A DNA stretch of 64,000 nucleotides, from NCBI RefSeq assembly GCF_015353075.1, contig NZ_CP064187.1, positions 62,001 through 126,000 on the forward strand. The letters run 5' to 3'. The translations under genes and the position numbers were made by a program. This document shows, in pieces, positions 35,532 to 44,863 of this stretch; position 1 is the stretch's first letter; every line of letters starts with the position of its first letter. Source of the DNA: Rhizobium sp. 007 (GTDB lineage: Bacteria > Pseudomonadota > Alphaproteobacteria > Rhizobiales > Rhizobiaceae). The notes under the pieces are model-generated. The model had not been told where the DNA came from, searched no databases, and was given only the letters and a program-made list of their open reading frames with translations.

Positions 35532-36785
35532 ATGCGGAAGATGCTTGCGAGCCTGACGCTTGCTACCTTCCTGTTATCGGCCTGCGGCGGACGGCACATC
35601 GGCGTGATGACGCCGGTAGGATCCGTGCAGCCGGACACGTCGAAAGTCGATCTTCTCGTCGCAACCACGCGCGCACAGGACAAGGATCCCGCCGTCCTCT
35701 TTTCCGGCGAGCGCGGCACCGGCCTGATGGTCAATGCGGTCAACGTTTCGATACCGCCGGATGCCAATCGCAAGATCGGTCAGGTGCAATGGCCGAAGCG
35801 CCTGCCGGCAAATCCGCTTCGCGATTTCGTTACCGTGTCCGTCGATCCGCTGGAAGGAGAGCAGGCGGGCGAGGTCTGGCTGAAGAGCCACATGCCGAAG
35901 AGCCGCCGCGTGCTGGTCTTCGTCCATGGCTTCAACAATCTCTACGAGGATTCCGTTTACCGCTTCGCGCAGATCGTTCACGATTCGCATGCGGACGTGG
36001 CGCCGGTCGTCTTCACCTGGCCGTCGCGCGGAAGCATCTTCGACTATAACTACGACAAGGAAAGCACGAATTATTCCCGCGATGCGCTGGAAGAGCTGCT
36101 GCGCCGCACGGCCCAGAACCCGGCAGTCAGCGATATCACCATCATGGCGCATTCCATGGGCACTTGGCTGACCGTCGAGGCGCTGCGCCAGATGTCGATC
36201 CGGGACGGGCACGTTGCAAGCAAGATCAACAACGTCATCCTTGCCTCACCCGATCTCGACGTTGATGTTTTCGGGCGGCAATTCGTAAGCCTCGGCGAGG
36301 AGAGACCGCACTTTACCATCTTCGTTTCGCGCGACGACCGCGCGCTGGCGCTTTCGCGCCGCATTTCCGGCAATGTCGACCGCCTCGGCCAGATCGATCC
36401 TTCGGCAGAGCCCTATCGCAGCAAGCTTGAGGCGGCGGGCATCACCGTCCTCGATCTCACCAAGCTCAAGGGCGGCGACAGGCTGAACCACGGCAAATTC
36501 GCCGAAAGCCCGGAAGTCGTGAAGCTGATCGGCGACCGGCTGATCGCCGGCCAGACGATCACCGATTCGCAGGTCGGTCTTGGCGAAGCGGTTGGTGCGG
36601 TCGCGATCGGTGCCGCGCAGACGGTCGGCAGCGCGGCCAGCGTTGCCGTCAGCACCCCGATCGCGATCTTCGATCCGCGCACCCGCCGCAACTATGATGC
36701 CCAGTTGAAGCGCTTCGGCCAGTCGGTGGAAAATACCGCGGGCTCGGTCGGCGATACGGTCGGTGCCGGTTTGCCGACACAATAA
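35532..36785 (+). CDS. Lipoprotein with DUF900-type alpha/beta-hydrolase domain
   Basis: 417 residues. Lipoprotein signal MRKMLASLTLATFLLSAC with lipobox LSAC. The hydrolase domain (about 120-300) has oxyanion-region HGFNNLYED, nucleophile elbow IMAHSMGTWL and an acidic strand SPDLDVDVFG; a catalytic His (LNHGKF) follows. The C-terminal ~80 residues are Ala/Gly/Val-rich. The start at 35532 gives a compact signal peptide; 35511 is an alternative with its own GGAG. Probably an envelope-anchored esterase or lipase of unknown substrate. Confidence 0.85.
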   Translation: MRKMLASLTLATFLLSACGGRHIGVMTPVGSVQPDTSKVDLLVATTRAQDKDPAVLFSGERGTGLMVNAVNVSIPPDANRKIGQVQWPKRLPANPLRDFVTVSVDPLEGEQAGEVWLKSHMPKSRRVLVFVHGFNNLYEDSVYRFAQIVHDSHADVAPVVFTWPSRGSIFDYNYDKESTNYSRDALEELLRRTAQNPAVSDITIMAHSMGTWLTVEALRQMSIRDGHVASKINNVILASPDLDVDVFGRQFVSLGEERPHFTIFVSRDDRALALSRRISGNVDRLGQIDPSAEPYRSKLEAAGITVLDLTKLKGGDRLNHGKFAESPEVVKLIGDRLIAGQTITDSQVGLGEAVGAVAIGAAQTVGSAASVAVSTPIAIFDPRTRRNYDAQLKRFGQSVENTAGSVGDTVGAGLPTQ

Positions 36786-36869
36786 AATTCCTCATAGGCA
36801 TTCATCTCATTCTGATATATCACAACGCAAAAGTCGTGCCGGTAAAGCCTTGCCTTGATGGATGATGAT

Positions 36870-38120
36870 ATGACGAATGAGAGGAAGCAGACCGTCGCCG
36901 TTGTCGGCGCAGGCGTAATCGGCGCATCGATCGCCTTCGAAATGCAGCATCGCGGTTTTCAGGTGACGCTGATCGACAAGGGCGAGCCGGGCCGTGGCAC
37001 GTCCTACGGGAATATGGCGAGCATCGCGCTCGATTTCACCGCCGGTTCTGGTCCGGCGACCTGGAAGAAAATTCCCCGCTGGCTGATGGATCCCGAGGGG
37101 CCGGTCTGGCTGCGTCCGTCTTACGCACCGAAAATGCTTCCATGGTTCCTGCGTTTCATCGCTGCCGGCCGGCCGTCCCGTCTGCGCGGGATCGAAGATG
37201 CAGGCATGAACCTGACCCGCCGGGCGCTAGGCGATTTCCGGACCATGCTTTCTGCAATCGGCGCACCCGAACTCATGACGGAGGAGGGCTGCCTCGCCAT
37301 CTATGAGACGGAAGCTGAATTCGCCGCCGACCGCGGCCATATCGAGTTAATGCAGCGCTATGGCTTCGATTTCGAGATCTTGAACAGCGGCGCGATCCGC
37401 CACTACGAGCCGGAACTTTCGCCCTCGATCGCCAAGGCCGTGCTTTTGCCGGACAACAAATCGATCCGTGATCCCTACCAATTGGTGGTCAAGCTTGCGG
37501 ACGCCGCTCAGGCGGCGGGCGCGCGCTTCGTTTCAGGTGTCGTGCGCAATATCGAACGCAAACCGGCGGGCGATGCTGTCGTGCTGCTCGAGGACGGCGG
37601 CCGCATCGAGGTCAACTCCGTGGTACTGGCAGCCGGTGTGCACACGCGCGAGCTTGCCGCAAAGCTTGGCGAGCCGATCCCGCTGGAGACCGAGCGTGGC
37701 TATCACACGCAGATCATGAAGCCCGGCATCTCGATGCGGTATTCGATCATCTGGCCGCATCGGGCTTTCATGGTGACGCCGACGGCCGGCGGCATTCGCG
37801 TCGGCGGCAACGTCGAACTGGCGGGTCTTGACGCGCCGCCGGATTTCCGCCGCCCGCGATTGCTCGTGCGCCATGCGCAGCGTGCGCTGCCCGGTTTGAA
37901 GATCGAAGAGGCAACCGAATGGATGGGCCATCGCCCGGCGCTGCCGGATACGATCCCGATCATCTCGCCATCATCGAAGATACCGGGGGTCTGGTATGCA
38001 ACCGGCCACGGCCATCTCGGCCTGACGCTTTCGGCGACGACAGCGCAGCTGATCGCCGATATGGTGATGGGGGGCAAACCCACGGTCGACATGACCCCCT
38101 TCCGCATAACCCGATATTAG
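36870..38120 (+). CDS. FAD-dependent oxidoreductase of the D-amino-acid dehydrogenase family
   Basis: 416 residues from ATG 36870 (36858 is an alternative). Dinucleotide-binding motif VAVVGAGVIGASIAFEMQHR; DAO-family core with TLIDKGEPGRGTSYGNMAS and the C-terminal GVWYATGHGHLGLTLSATTA. The family oxidises D-amino acids or imino acids such as D-proline or cis-4-hydroxy-D-proline. It leads an operon with an SDR gene (9-base gap, with GGAGG over its own stop) and a proline-racemase-family gene, which favours a D-hydroxyproline/D-proline role by inference. Confidence 0.88.
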   Translation: MTNERKQTVAVVGAGVIGASIAFEMQHRGFQVTLIDKGEPGRGTSYGNMASIALDFTAGSGPATWKKIPRWLMDPEGPVWLRPSYAPKMLPWFLRFIAAGRPSRLRGIEDAGMNLTRRALGDFRTMLSAIGAPELMTEEGCLAIYETEAEFAADRGHIELMQRYGFDFEILNSGAIRHYEPELSPSIAKAVLLPDNKSIRDPYQLVVKLADAAQAAGARFVSGVVRNIERKPAGDAVVLLEDGGRIEVNSVVLAAGVHTRELAAKLGEPIPLETERGYHTQIMKPGISMRYSIIWPHRAFMVTPTAGGIRVGGNVELAGLDAPPDFRRPRLLVRHAQRALPGLKIEEATEWMGHRPALPDTIPIISPSSKIPGVWYATGHGHLGLTLSATTAQLIADMVMGGKPTVDMTPFRITRY

Positions 38121-38129
38121 GAGGAACCG

Positions 38130-38840
38130 ATGTCCGATAGCATGAAGCCCGTAGCGCTGATCACCGGTGGCGGTCGCGGCATGGGCGAGGCGATTGCCCG
38201 CGAACTGGCCGCGCAGGGCTATCGTCTGGCGCTGATGTCGCCCTCCGAAACCTGCGAGAAGTTGGCCTTCGAGCTTGGCGGCGTTGCCTCGCGTGGCGTG
38301 GCGGAAAAGGCCGAAGACATCCAGGCGATTTTTGACCTGACGATGAAGACCTATGGCCGCATCGACGCTGTCGTGAACCACACCGGTCATCCGCCGAAGG
38401 GCGATCTCCTGGATATCACTGATGAGATGTGGACCCTCGGTTCCGACATGATGATCCTGTCGCTGGTGCGCATGGCCCGCCTCGTGACGCCCGTCATGCT
38501 CAAGCAGGGCAAGGGCGCTTTCGTAAACATCACGACCTTCGCCGCCTATGAACCGTCACTGATCTTCCCCGTTTCCTGCACCTATCGCGCGGCGGCAGGC
38601 GCCTTCACCAAGCTTTATTCGGATCGCTATGCTGCGGATAATATCCGCATGAACTGCATCCTGCCCGGTTATATCGACAGCCTTAACCACAAGCCGGAAA
38701 CCGCTGACAAGATCCCGATGAAGCGGATCGGCCATATGGAAGAAATCGCAAAGACCGCAGCTTTCCTGCTTTCCGACGGCGCGGGCTACATCACGGGTCA
38801 GAATATCCGCGTCGATGGCGGCGTCACGCGTCACGTTTGA
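38130..38840 (+). CDS. Short-chain dehydrogenase/reductase family protein with degenerate active site
   Basis: 236 residues, classical SDR fold: cofactor motif TGGGRGMGEAIA and the C-terminal GAGYITGQNIRVDGGVTRHV. The catalytic region departs from the family. NHTG replaces NNAG, TT replaces the catalytic Ser, and after Tyr the YxxxK motif reads YRAAA, so the catalytic Lys is Ala. It may have lost oxidoreductase activity or use another chemistry. It lies between the FAD oxidase and racemase-family genes (12 bases to the latter), so it probably belongs to the same amino-acid pathway. Confidence 0.87.
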   Translation: MSDSMKPVALITGGGRGMGEAIARELAAQGYRLALMSPSETCEKLAFELGGVASRGVAEKAEDIQAIFDLTMKTYGRIDAVVNHTGHPPKGDLLDITDEMWTLGSDMMILSLVRMARLVTPVMLKQGKGAFVNITTFAAYEPSLIFPVSCTYRAAAGAFTKLYSDRYAADNIRMNCILPGYIDSLNHKPETADKIPMKRIGHMEEIAKTAAFLLSDGAGYITGQNIRVDGGVTRHV

Positions 38841-38852
38841 TAGGAGTATAAA

Positions 38853-39890
38853 ATGAGGTGGAAGCGTACCATCCAGCTTCTGGACGTTCACTGCGAAGGC
38901 GAAATCGGCAAGGTCGCGATTGGCGGTCTGCCGAAAATCCCCGGCGAGACCGTTGCCGCGCAGCTTCACTGGTTGAATACCGACCCCAAGGGCACCGAGC
39001 TTCGCCGTTTCCTCTGCCTCGAGCCGCGCGGCGCGCCGATCGGGTCCGTCAATCTGCTCTTGCCCGCCAAGCATCCCGATGCCGATGCAGCCTTCGTCAT
39101 TCTGCAGCCGGATCAGGCGCATGCGAGTTCGGGCTCGAATTCGATTTGCGTCACCACCGCGCTGCTCGAATCCGGCATCGTAGAAATGAAGGAACCTGAA
39201 ACGACCGTTACCCTGGAGACTGCGGCCGGTCTGGTAAAGGCGCTGGCAACCTGCCGCGATGGCCGCTGCGAGAAGGTGCAGCTCACCATGGTTCCGGCTT
39301 TCGTCCATCAACTGGACGTCGAGATCCAGACGCCGCATTGGGGCAAGGTCAAAGCGGACATCTGCTATGGCGGCGTCTTCTATGCACTGATCGATGTCCG
39401 CCAGATCAACCTGACGATTGAGAAGACGAATGCCGCAGGCCTCGTTCAGGCAGGAATGATCCTCAAGGAGATCATCAATCGCGACATCCCGGTCGTGCAT
39501 CCCGAAATTCCCGCCATCTCCGGTGTTGCCTATGTGATGTTCCGCGATACCGAGCCGGATGGCGCGGTGCGCACCTGCACGACCATGTGGCCCGGCCGTG
39601 CCGACCGCTCGCCCTGCGGCACCGGCAGCTCGGCGAACCTGACTGCGCTCCATGCGCGCGGCATGGCCAAGGTCGGCGATATCTTCAGGTCACGCTCGAT
39701 CATCGGCTCGGAATTCGAGGTTGGCTTGCAAGCGGTCACCGAAGTCGCAGGCCGCCCGGCCATCATCCCGACGATCACCGGCCGCGGTTTCACTTTCGGC
39801 CTGTCTCAGGTGGCGCTCGACCCCTTCGATCCGCATCCGGATGGCTTCGCGCTGACGGATGTCTGGGGGCCGCAGGCGGGGGAGATTTAA
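38853..39890 (+). CDS. Proline racemase superfamily protein (hydroxyproline epimerase/dehydratase type)
   Basis: 345 residues. The first catalytic position, Cys in proline racemase (CGHGT), is Ser here (SSGSNSI). The second is Cys in DRSPCGTGSSAN. Ser-Cys and Thr-Cys versions are known among 4-hydroxyproline epimerases and trans-3-hydroxy-L-proline dehydratases, so strict proline racemization is unlikely. Other signatures: LLDVHCEGEIGKVAIGGLP near the N-terminus and the C-terminal GRGFTFGLSQVALDPFDPHP. It is the last gene of the three-gene operon. Confidence 0.88.
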   Translation: MRWKRTIQLLDVHCEGEIGKVAIGGLPKIPGETVAAQLHWLNTDPKGTELRRFLCLEPRGAPIGSVNLLLPAKHPDADAAFVILQPDQAHASSGSNSICVTTALLESGIVEMKEPETTVTLETAAGLVKALATCRDGRCEKVQLTMVPAFVHQLDVEIQTPHWGKVKADICYGGVFYALIDVRQINLTIEKTNAAGLVQAGMILKEIINRDIPVVHPEIPAISGVAYVMFRDTEPDGAVRTCTTMWPGRADRSPCGTGSSANLTALHARGMAKVGDIFRSRSIIGSEFEVGLQAVTEVAGRPAIIPTITGRGFTFGLSQVALDPFDPHPDGFALTDVWGPQAGEI

Positions 39891-39893
39891 GCG

Positions 39894-40370
39894 TTAATAG
39901 TCGAAAGGCTCGACCTCGGTCTTGGCGCCTTCGCCGGCAGCCTTCGGGTAGATGACGCCTTTGCGCAGGATGATATTGGCGTAGAGACGCGGCTCGCTTG
40001 TCTGAATGACGGCGTGGGCGGCGCGAACGCGGCTATAGAAATCCTGGCCGACGAGCGGCGTCACCTGGCGATGCGGCTCGTGTTTGGCGCAGCAGTCGAT
40101 CATTTCCTCGTGCACGGGATCGAGCTTGTCGCGCTCTGCCTTGACGGTCGAGCGGAAGATCGCTTCCGGCACGAAATCGTCGATCGGCAGCACGCTCAGA
40201 ACCGCGTCGAGCACCGGTACGACGCCGTGGCCGTCGAGACGGATCAGGCGCCGCCCATGCTCGACACCCGGATAATTGCCGTCGACGATGGCGATCTCGT
40301 CGCCGTGGCCCATCTCGCGCAGCGTCGAAAGCAGTTGCGGACTTAAGAGCGGATCAAGTCCCTTCAGCAT
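39894..40370 (-). CDS. RbsD/FucU-family sugar mutarotase
   Basis: 158 residues from ATG 40370 (MLKGLDPLLS), with GGAG upstream. Family signatures: LREMGHGDEIAIVDGNYPG near the N-terminus (catalytic His), DAVLSVLPIDDFV, and C-terminal RLYANIILRKGVIYP. The family interconverts anomers of fucose or ribose. Its start overlaps the end of the ROK regulator gene by 17 bases, so both are one transcript divergent from frcBCAK, suggesting a mutarotase role for an imported sugar. Confidence 0.88.
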   Translation of the reverse strand: MLKGLDPLLSPQLLSTLREMGHGDEIAIVDGNYPGVEHGRRLIRLDGHGVVPVLDAVLSVLPIDDFVPEAIFRSTVKAERDKLDPVHEEMIDCCAKHEPHRQVTPLVGQDFYSRVRAAHAVIQTSEPRLYANIILRKGVIYPKAAGEGAKTEVEPFDY

Positions 40371-41601
40371 TTTCGATCTCCTTGAAAAGCACATTCTGGT
40401 CGGTCAGATAGCGCGCAAAAATCGGCAGGCTCGCGCCACCGATCGCGCGCGCTTGCGCCCCCACCACACCCTCGATGATCTCTGGCATCACAACACCCTG
40501 GAGGTCGAGTTTCGCGGCCTCGCGGATCGTTGCGCTTACGATACGCTTGCGCACCCAGCCGGGGAAGCCGCCGTCGATGACGGCTGCGCTGAAATCGATG
40601 ATCGAGGCAGCGGCAACGATCGCCTGCGCCAAGGCTTTCGCGGTGTCCTGGATCCAGGTCTCCATCGGCGCGCCGAAATCCACCCAGTCGTCGGCGGAAT
40701 ACCAGAGCGGCTGAGGGTCGATGCCTTTCTCGCGCAGCATGTTTTCGAGCACGAAGATCGAGGCAATATCGAGAAGCTGGCGGTTCTCGCCGTTCTTGCC
40801 GCGCACCGGAAGCGGGCCGATCGCGCCGGCAGTGCCGGTTCGGCCGGAGAAGATCGCCGAATTGAGGACGATGCCGCCGCCGATGAACGAGCCTATGAAA
40901 AGATAGACGAAATCCGGGTAGGATGGGCCGACGCCGAAGACGAGCTCAGCGCCGCAGGCGCTGGTCGCATCGTTTTGCAGATAGACCGGATGTGAAACGC
41001 GCGCGGCAACTTCGGCCTGCAGGTCGAACCCGCGCCAGACTTCCATCGCGCCCTCCGGCGCGCCGACCTCGTCTGCCCAGTTCCAAAGCTCGAAGGGCGC
41101 GGCAATGCCGATGCCTGCGATCCGGCTCCGTTGCCTCTCGTCGAGCCTGCTTTCAAGCTCCCGGATGCCGGAAATGATGAAAGCGAGAATTTCGTCGGGT
41201 TGGGGATAGGCATATGTCCGGTGCAACTGCATGCGGATGCGCCCGACGAAATCCATCAAAACCAGATCGGCGCTGCGCCGGCCCATCTTTACGCCGAAGG
41301 AATAGACGGCGTCGGGATTGAGGTGCATCGGGATCGACGGCTGTCCGACGCGGCCGCGAACAGGTTCGCCTCTTGAAAGCACCCCCTCCCTCTCCAGTTC
41401 CCTCATGATGACGGAAACGGTTTGAGCAGAAAGGCCGCTGCGGCGTGCGATGTCGGCCTTCGAAAGCGAGCCGTAGAGGCGCACCAGCGAAAGGACCAAC
41501 CGCTCGTTATAAGCGCGCACCCTGACCTGGTTCGCGCCTCCCGCCGGATTGAGAATAGGTGGTGTGCCCGGCGCGTGCGTCGGACCGTCCAAGGACGACA
41601 T
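40354..41601 (-). CDS. frcR: ROK-family transcriptional regulator, FrcR-like
   Basis: 415 residues from ATG 41601, chosen for GGGAGGAG 7 bases upstream. N-terminal winged helix: KADIARRSGLSAQTVSVIMR then ELEREGVL. The ROK sugar-kinase-like domain is present with YLQNDATSACGAEL and GSFIGGGIVLN; the zinc-site Cys cluster of ROK kinases is not obvious, as is usual in regulators. It is divergent from frcB with a ~240-bp AT-rich control region. Control of the frc operon in response to fructose is inferred from position and from the Sinorhizobium locus. Confidence 0.85.
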   Translation of the reverse strand: MSSLDGPTHAPGTPPILNPAGGANQVRVRAYNERLVLSLVRLYGSLSKADIARRSGLSAQTVSVIMRELEREGVLSRGEPVRGRVGQPSIPMHLNPDAVYSFGVKMGRRSADLVLMDFVGRIRMQLHRTYAYPQPDEILAFIISGIRELESRLDERQRSRIAGIGIAAPFELWNWADEVGAPEGAMEVWRGFDLQAEVAARVSHPVYLQNDATSACGAELVFGVGPSYPDFVYLFIGSFIGGGIVLNSAIFSGRTGTAGAIGPLPVRGKNGENRQLLDIASIFVLENMLREKGIDPQPLWYSADDWVDFGAPMETWIQDTAKALAQAIVAAASIIDFSAAVIDGGFPGWVRKRIVSATIREAAKLDLQGVVMPEIIEGVVGAQARAIGGASLPIFARYLTDQNVLFKEIENAEGT

Positions 41602-41686
41602 TGGGCCACTCCTCCCGTTCATTGGCCTATGCCTGATTTGTGATCAACATGCCACATGGAATTAATAATTCAATTGGATTTATTTA

Positions 41687-41716
41687 TTGACAAGCGAATT
41701 TCTTTTCGTTCTTAAT
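41687..41716 (+). promoter_or_regulatory. Candidate frcB promoter
   Basis: TTGACA (41687-41692), 18-base spacer, CTTAAT (41711-41716), within the AT-rich frcR-frcB gap. A perfect inverted repeat GAATT-AAT-AATTC lies just upstream at 41659-41671 and is a possible FrcR site. Confidence 0.4.
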
Positions 41717-41839
41717 TGCGATCGTCAACAGTGTGGGACGGCTTTGGAGGAGGCCTTTGACTGAATCTGCGGTGTCGTCCCGTATCTCAAATTCCGGTTC
41801 TGCCATGCGGGCGTTCCGGCTAATCTCTGGGAGGAGTTC

Positions 41840-42859
41840 ATGAAGAAATCAGTTCTGGCTTTCGGCGCGCTTGCACTCGGCGTTGCTTTTTCCGCTCCGG
41901 CCATGGCCGCGGATGTTTCCGCCTGCCTGATCACCAAGACGGACACCAATCCGTTCTTCGTCAAGATGAAGGAAGGCGCGACGGCCAAGGCGAAGGAACT
42001 CGGCGTTACGCTGAAGTCCTACGCCGGTAAGATCGACGGCGACAGCGAAAGCCAGGTTGCTGCTATCGAAAGCTGCATTGCCGATGGCGCGAAGGGCATT
42101 CTGATCACTGCATCGGATACCAAGGGCATCGTTTCTTCGGTCAAGAAAGCGCGCGACGCTGGCCTGCTGGTCATCGCGCTCGACACGCCGCTCGATCCGG
42201 CCGATGCCGCTGACGCGACCTTTGCGACCGACAACCTGCTCGCCGGCAAGCTGATTGGCCAGTGGGCCAAGGAAACGCTTGGCGACAAGGCCAAGGACGC
42301 CAAGGTCGGCTTCCTCGATCTGACGCCGTCGCAGCCGACCGTCGACGTTCTGCGCGACCAGGGCTTCATGATGGGCTTCGGCATCGACCCCAAGGACCCG
42401 AACAAGATCGGCGATGAAGACGATCCGCGCATCGTCGGTCATGATGTGACCAACGGCAACGAAGAAGGCGGCCGCAAGGCCATGGAAAACCTTCTCCAGA
42501 AGGATCCGAGCATTAACGTGATCCACACGATCAACGAACCGGCCGCTGTTGGTGCCTATCAGGCGCTGAAGGCTGTCGGAATGGAGAGCAATGTGCTGAT
42601 CGTGTCGGTTGACGGTGGTTGCCCGGGCGTCCAGTCGGTCAAGGATGGCGTCATCGGCGCCACCTCGCAGCAGTACCCGCTGATGATGGCGGCTCTCGGC
42701 GTCGAGGCGATCAAGAAGTTCGCCGATAGCGGTGAAAAGCCGAAGCCGACCGAGGGCAAGTCCTTCTTCGATACCGGCGTTTCGCTCGTCACCGACAAGC
42801 CGGTTTCCGGCGTCGAGTCGATCGATACCAAGGTCGGCACCGACAAGTGCTGGGGCTGA
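41840..42859 (+). CDS. frcB: Fructose ABC transporter periplasmic binding protein
   Basis: 339 residues. Signal peptide [20 protein letters not shown] ends at AMA. Mature protein of the ribose/fructose-binding family: [60 protein letters not shown], and a hinge [28 protein letters not shown] precedes the start. It is the first gene of the frcBCAK operon and divergent from the ROK regulator. A stable hairpin follows, consistent with higher frcB mRNA levels. Substrate by synteny with Sinorhizobium frc. Confidence 0.9.
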   Translation: MKKSVLAFGALALGVAFSAPAMAADVSACLITKTDTNPFFVKMKEGATAKAKELGVTLKSYAGKIDGDSESQVAAIESCIADGAKGILITASDTKGIVSSVKKARDAGLLVIALDTPLDPADAADATFATDNLLAGKLIGQWAKETLGDKAKDAKVGFLDLTPSQPTVDVLRDQGFMMGFGIDPKDPNKIGDEDDPRIVGHDVTNGNEEGGRKAMENLLQKDPSINVIHTINEPAAVGAYQALKAVGMESNVLIVSVDGGCPGVQSVKDGVIGATSQQYPLMMAALGVEAIKKFADSGEKPKPTEGKSFFDTGVSLVTDKPVSGVESIDTKVGTDKCWG

Positions 42860-42862
42860 GCC

Positions 42863-42908
42863 TGGCTACCTAGCCACAACAACGGCCGGGGCTCGATCCT
42901 CGGCCGTT
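42863..42908 (+). terminator. Intercistronic hairpins between frcB and frcC
   Basis: A small hairpin TGGCTA-CC-TAGCCA (42863-42876) is followed by an 11-bp stem AACGGCCGGGG/CCTCGGCCGTT (one G-U) with loop CTCGAT at 42881-42908, then TT. Probably an attenuating terminator or 3'-stabilising structure for frcB rather than a full stop. Confidence 0.65.
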
Positions 42909-43013
42909 TTCGACAGACGACAAGCTCTTGCCTCAAGAACCGGCGTGCGAAGACCGGAGCGATATGGGCAATAGCTTCCGCGCGCGGTTCGGCGCGAAAG
43001 CGGAGGAGAAAAA

Positions 43014-44078
43014 ATGACCGGATCACAGGAATTCGAACGGGTTCTTGACGGCAGTGACAAGAATGTTGCGTCGTTCGAACACCAGGACATCTCATTTCTG
43101 AAGCGTGCGCAGCACTTCCTGCACTCGACGCCGGCAGCGGTGCCGCTGATCGTGCTGGTGCTGGCGATCATCATTTTCGGCATGGCGATTGGTGGGCGGT
43201 TCTTCTCGTCCTACACGCTCACGCTCATTCTGCAGCAGATCGCCATCGTCGGCATCCTCGGCGCGGCCCAGACGCTGGTCATCCTGACCGCCGGCATCGA
43301 TCTTTCGATCGGCGTCATCATGGTCATTTCCGCCGTCATCATGGGCAACTGTGCCATCACCTACGGAATTCCAACGCCGATTGCCGTCATCCTCGGCATG
43401 CTGGTCGGCGGCCTATGCGGCTTGCTCAACGGTTTTCTCGTCGCCTACATGAAGCTGCCGCCGTTCATCGTGACGCTCGGCACGTGGAATATCGTTATGG
43501 CGACGAATTTCATCTACTCGGCGAACGAGACGATCCGCGATGCGGACGTGGATGCGCAGGCGCCGCTGCTGCATTTCTTCGCGCTCAGTTTCAAGGTCGG
43601 CAATGCGGTCTTGACGCTCGGCGTCATCGCCATGGTGCTGCTGGTGCTCGGGCTCTGGTATGTTCTCAACCACACGGCCTGGGGTAGGCACGTCTATGCG
43701 GTCGGCGACGATCCGGAGGCGGCAAAGCTCTCCGGCATCCAAACCAAGAGCGTGCTGCTCACGGTCTATGCAATCTCGGGCGTCATCGCAGCCTTTGCAG
43801 CCTGGGTATCGATCGGCCGCAACGGCTCCATCTCGCCGTCTTCAGCGGTCACCGATTATAACCTGCAGGCGATCACCGCGACCGTGATCGGCGGTATCTC
43901 GCTCTTTGGCGGCCGCGGTTCCATCCTCGGCACCCTGTTTGGCGCGATGATCGTCGGCGTCGTGTCCATGGGCCTCAACATGCTCGGGGCCGACCCCCAG
44001 TGGAAAGTCCTGCTGACCGGCGTGCTCATCATCGCCGCTGTCGCAATCGACCAGTGGATCAGAAAGGTTTCGGTGTAA
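43014..44078 (+). CDS. frcC: Fructose ABC transporter permease
   Basis: 354 residues, RbsC/FrcC-type inner-membrane permease with about nine hydrophobic helices after a ~45-residue cytosolic N-terminus. Family motifs: GILGAAQTLVILTAGIDLSI (the TAGIDLSVG signature), GNAVLTLGVIAMVLLVLGLW, and the EAA-like QAITATVIGGISLFGGRGSI near the C-terminus. GGAGG lies just before the ATG. It pairs with FrcB and FrcA; it is 2 bp from frcA. Confidence 0.93.
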   Translation: MTGSQEFERVLDGSDKNVASFEHQDISFLKRAQHFLHSTPAAVPLIVLVLAIIIFGMAIGGRFFSSYTLTLILQQIAIVGILGAAQTLVILTAGIDLSIGVIMVISAVIMGNCAITYGIPTPIAVILGMLVGGLCGLLNGFLVAYMKLPPFIVTLGTWNIVMATNFIYSANETIRDADVDAQAPLLHFFALSFKVGNAVLTLGVIAMVLLVLGLWYVLNHTAWGRHVYAVGDDPEAAKLSGIQTKSVLLTVYAISGVIAAFAAWVSIGRNGSISPSSAVTDYNLQAITATVIGGISLFGGRGSILGTLFGAMIVGVVSMGLNMLGADPQWKVLLTGVLIIAAVAIDQWIRKVSV

Positions 44079-44080
44079 TC

Positions 44081-44863
44081 ATGGCTGTTGAACCCATCCT
44101 TACCGCCCGCGGCCTCGTGAAGCGCTACGGGCGCGTCACCGCGCTCGACAACGCAGACTTCGACCTCTATCCCGGCGAAATCCTCGCCGTCATCGGCGAC
44201 AACGGCGCCGGCAAGTCGTCGCTCATCAAGGCGATTTCCGGTGCAGTTACTCCCGACGAGGGCGAGATCACGCTGGAGGGCAAGCCGGTCCACTTCAGGT
44301 CGCCGATGGAGGCGCGTGAGGCGGGCATCGAGACCGTCTATCAGAACCTTGCGCTTTCCCCCGCCTTGTCGATTGCCGACAACATGTTTCTTGGCCGTGA
44401 GATCAGGAGGCCGGGCGTGCTCGGCAGTTGGTTCCGCATGCTCGATCGGCCGGCGATGGAAAAACGCGCCCGAACGAAGCTCTCGGAACTGGGCCTGATG
44501 ACGATCCAGAACATCAATCAGGCGGTCGAAACGCTTTCCGGCGGCCAGCGCCAGGGTGTGGCGGTTGCGCGCGCGGCCGCTTTCGGCTCCAAGGTTGTCA
44601 TCATGGATGAGCCGACAGCCGCACTCGGAGTGAAGGAAAGCCGTCGCGTGCTGGAACTGATCCTCGACGTGCGTTCCCGCGGCTTGCCGATCGTGCTCAT
44701 TTCGCACAACATGCCGCATGTCTTCGAAGTCGCGGACCGTATCCACATCCACCGGCTCGGCCGCCGCCTGACGGTCATCAATCCGAAGGAATATACCATG
44801 TCCGACGCCGTGGCATTCATGACCGGCGCCAAGACGGTCCCCACGGATCCGGTTCCCGCATGA
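44081..44863 (+). CDS. frcA: Fructose ABC transporter ATP-binding protein
   Basis: 260 residues with a single ABC domain. Walker A GDNGAGKSS, signature LSGGQRQGVAVARA, Walker B VVIMDEPTAAL, and switch His in LISHNMPHVFEVADRI. Unlike RbsA-type subunits it is not duplicated, as expected for FrcA. The start at 44081 is 2 bp after the frcC stop. It ends with ATGA overlapping the kinase gene, so the four genes form one operon. Confidence 0.92.
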   Translation: MAVEPILTARGLVKRYGRVTALDNADFDLYPGEILAVIGDNGAGKSSLIKAISGAVTPDEGEITLEGKPVHFRSPMEAREAGIETVYQNLALSPALSIADNMFLGREIRRPGVLGSWFRMLDRPAMEKRARTKLSELGLMTIQNINQAVETLSGGQRQGVAVARAAAFGSKVVIMDEPTAALGVKESRRVLELILDVRSRGLPIVLISHNMPHVFEVADRIHIHRLGRRLTVINPKEYTMSDAVAFMTGAKTVPTDPVPA

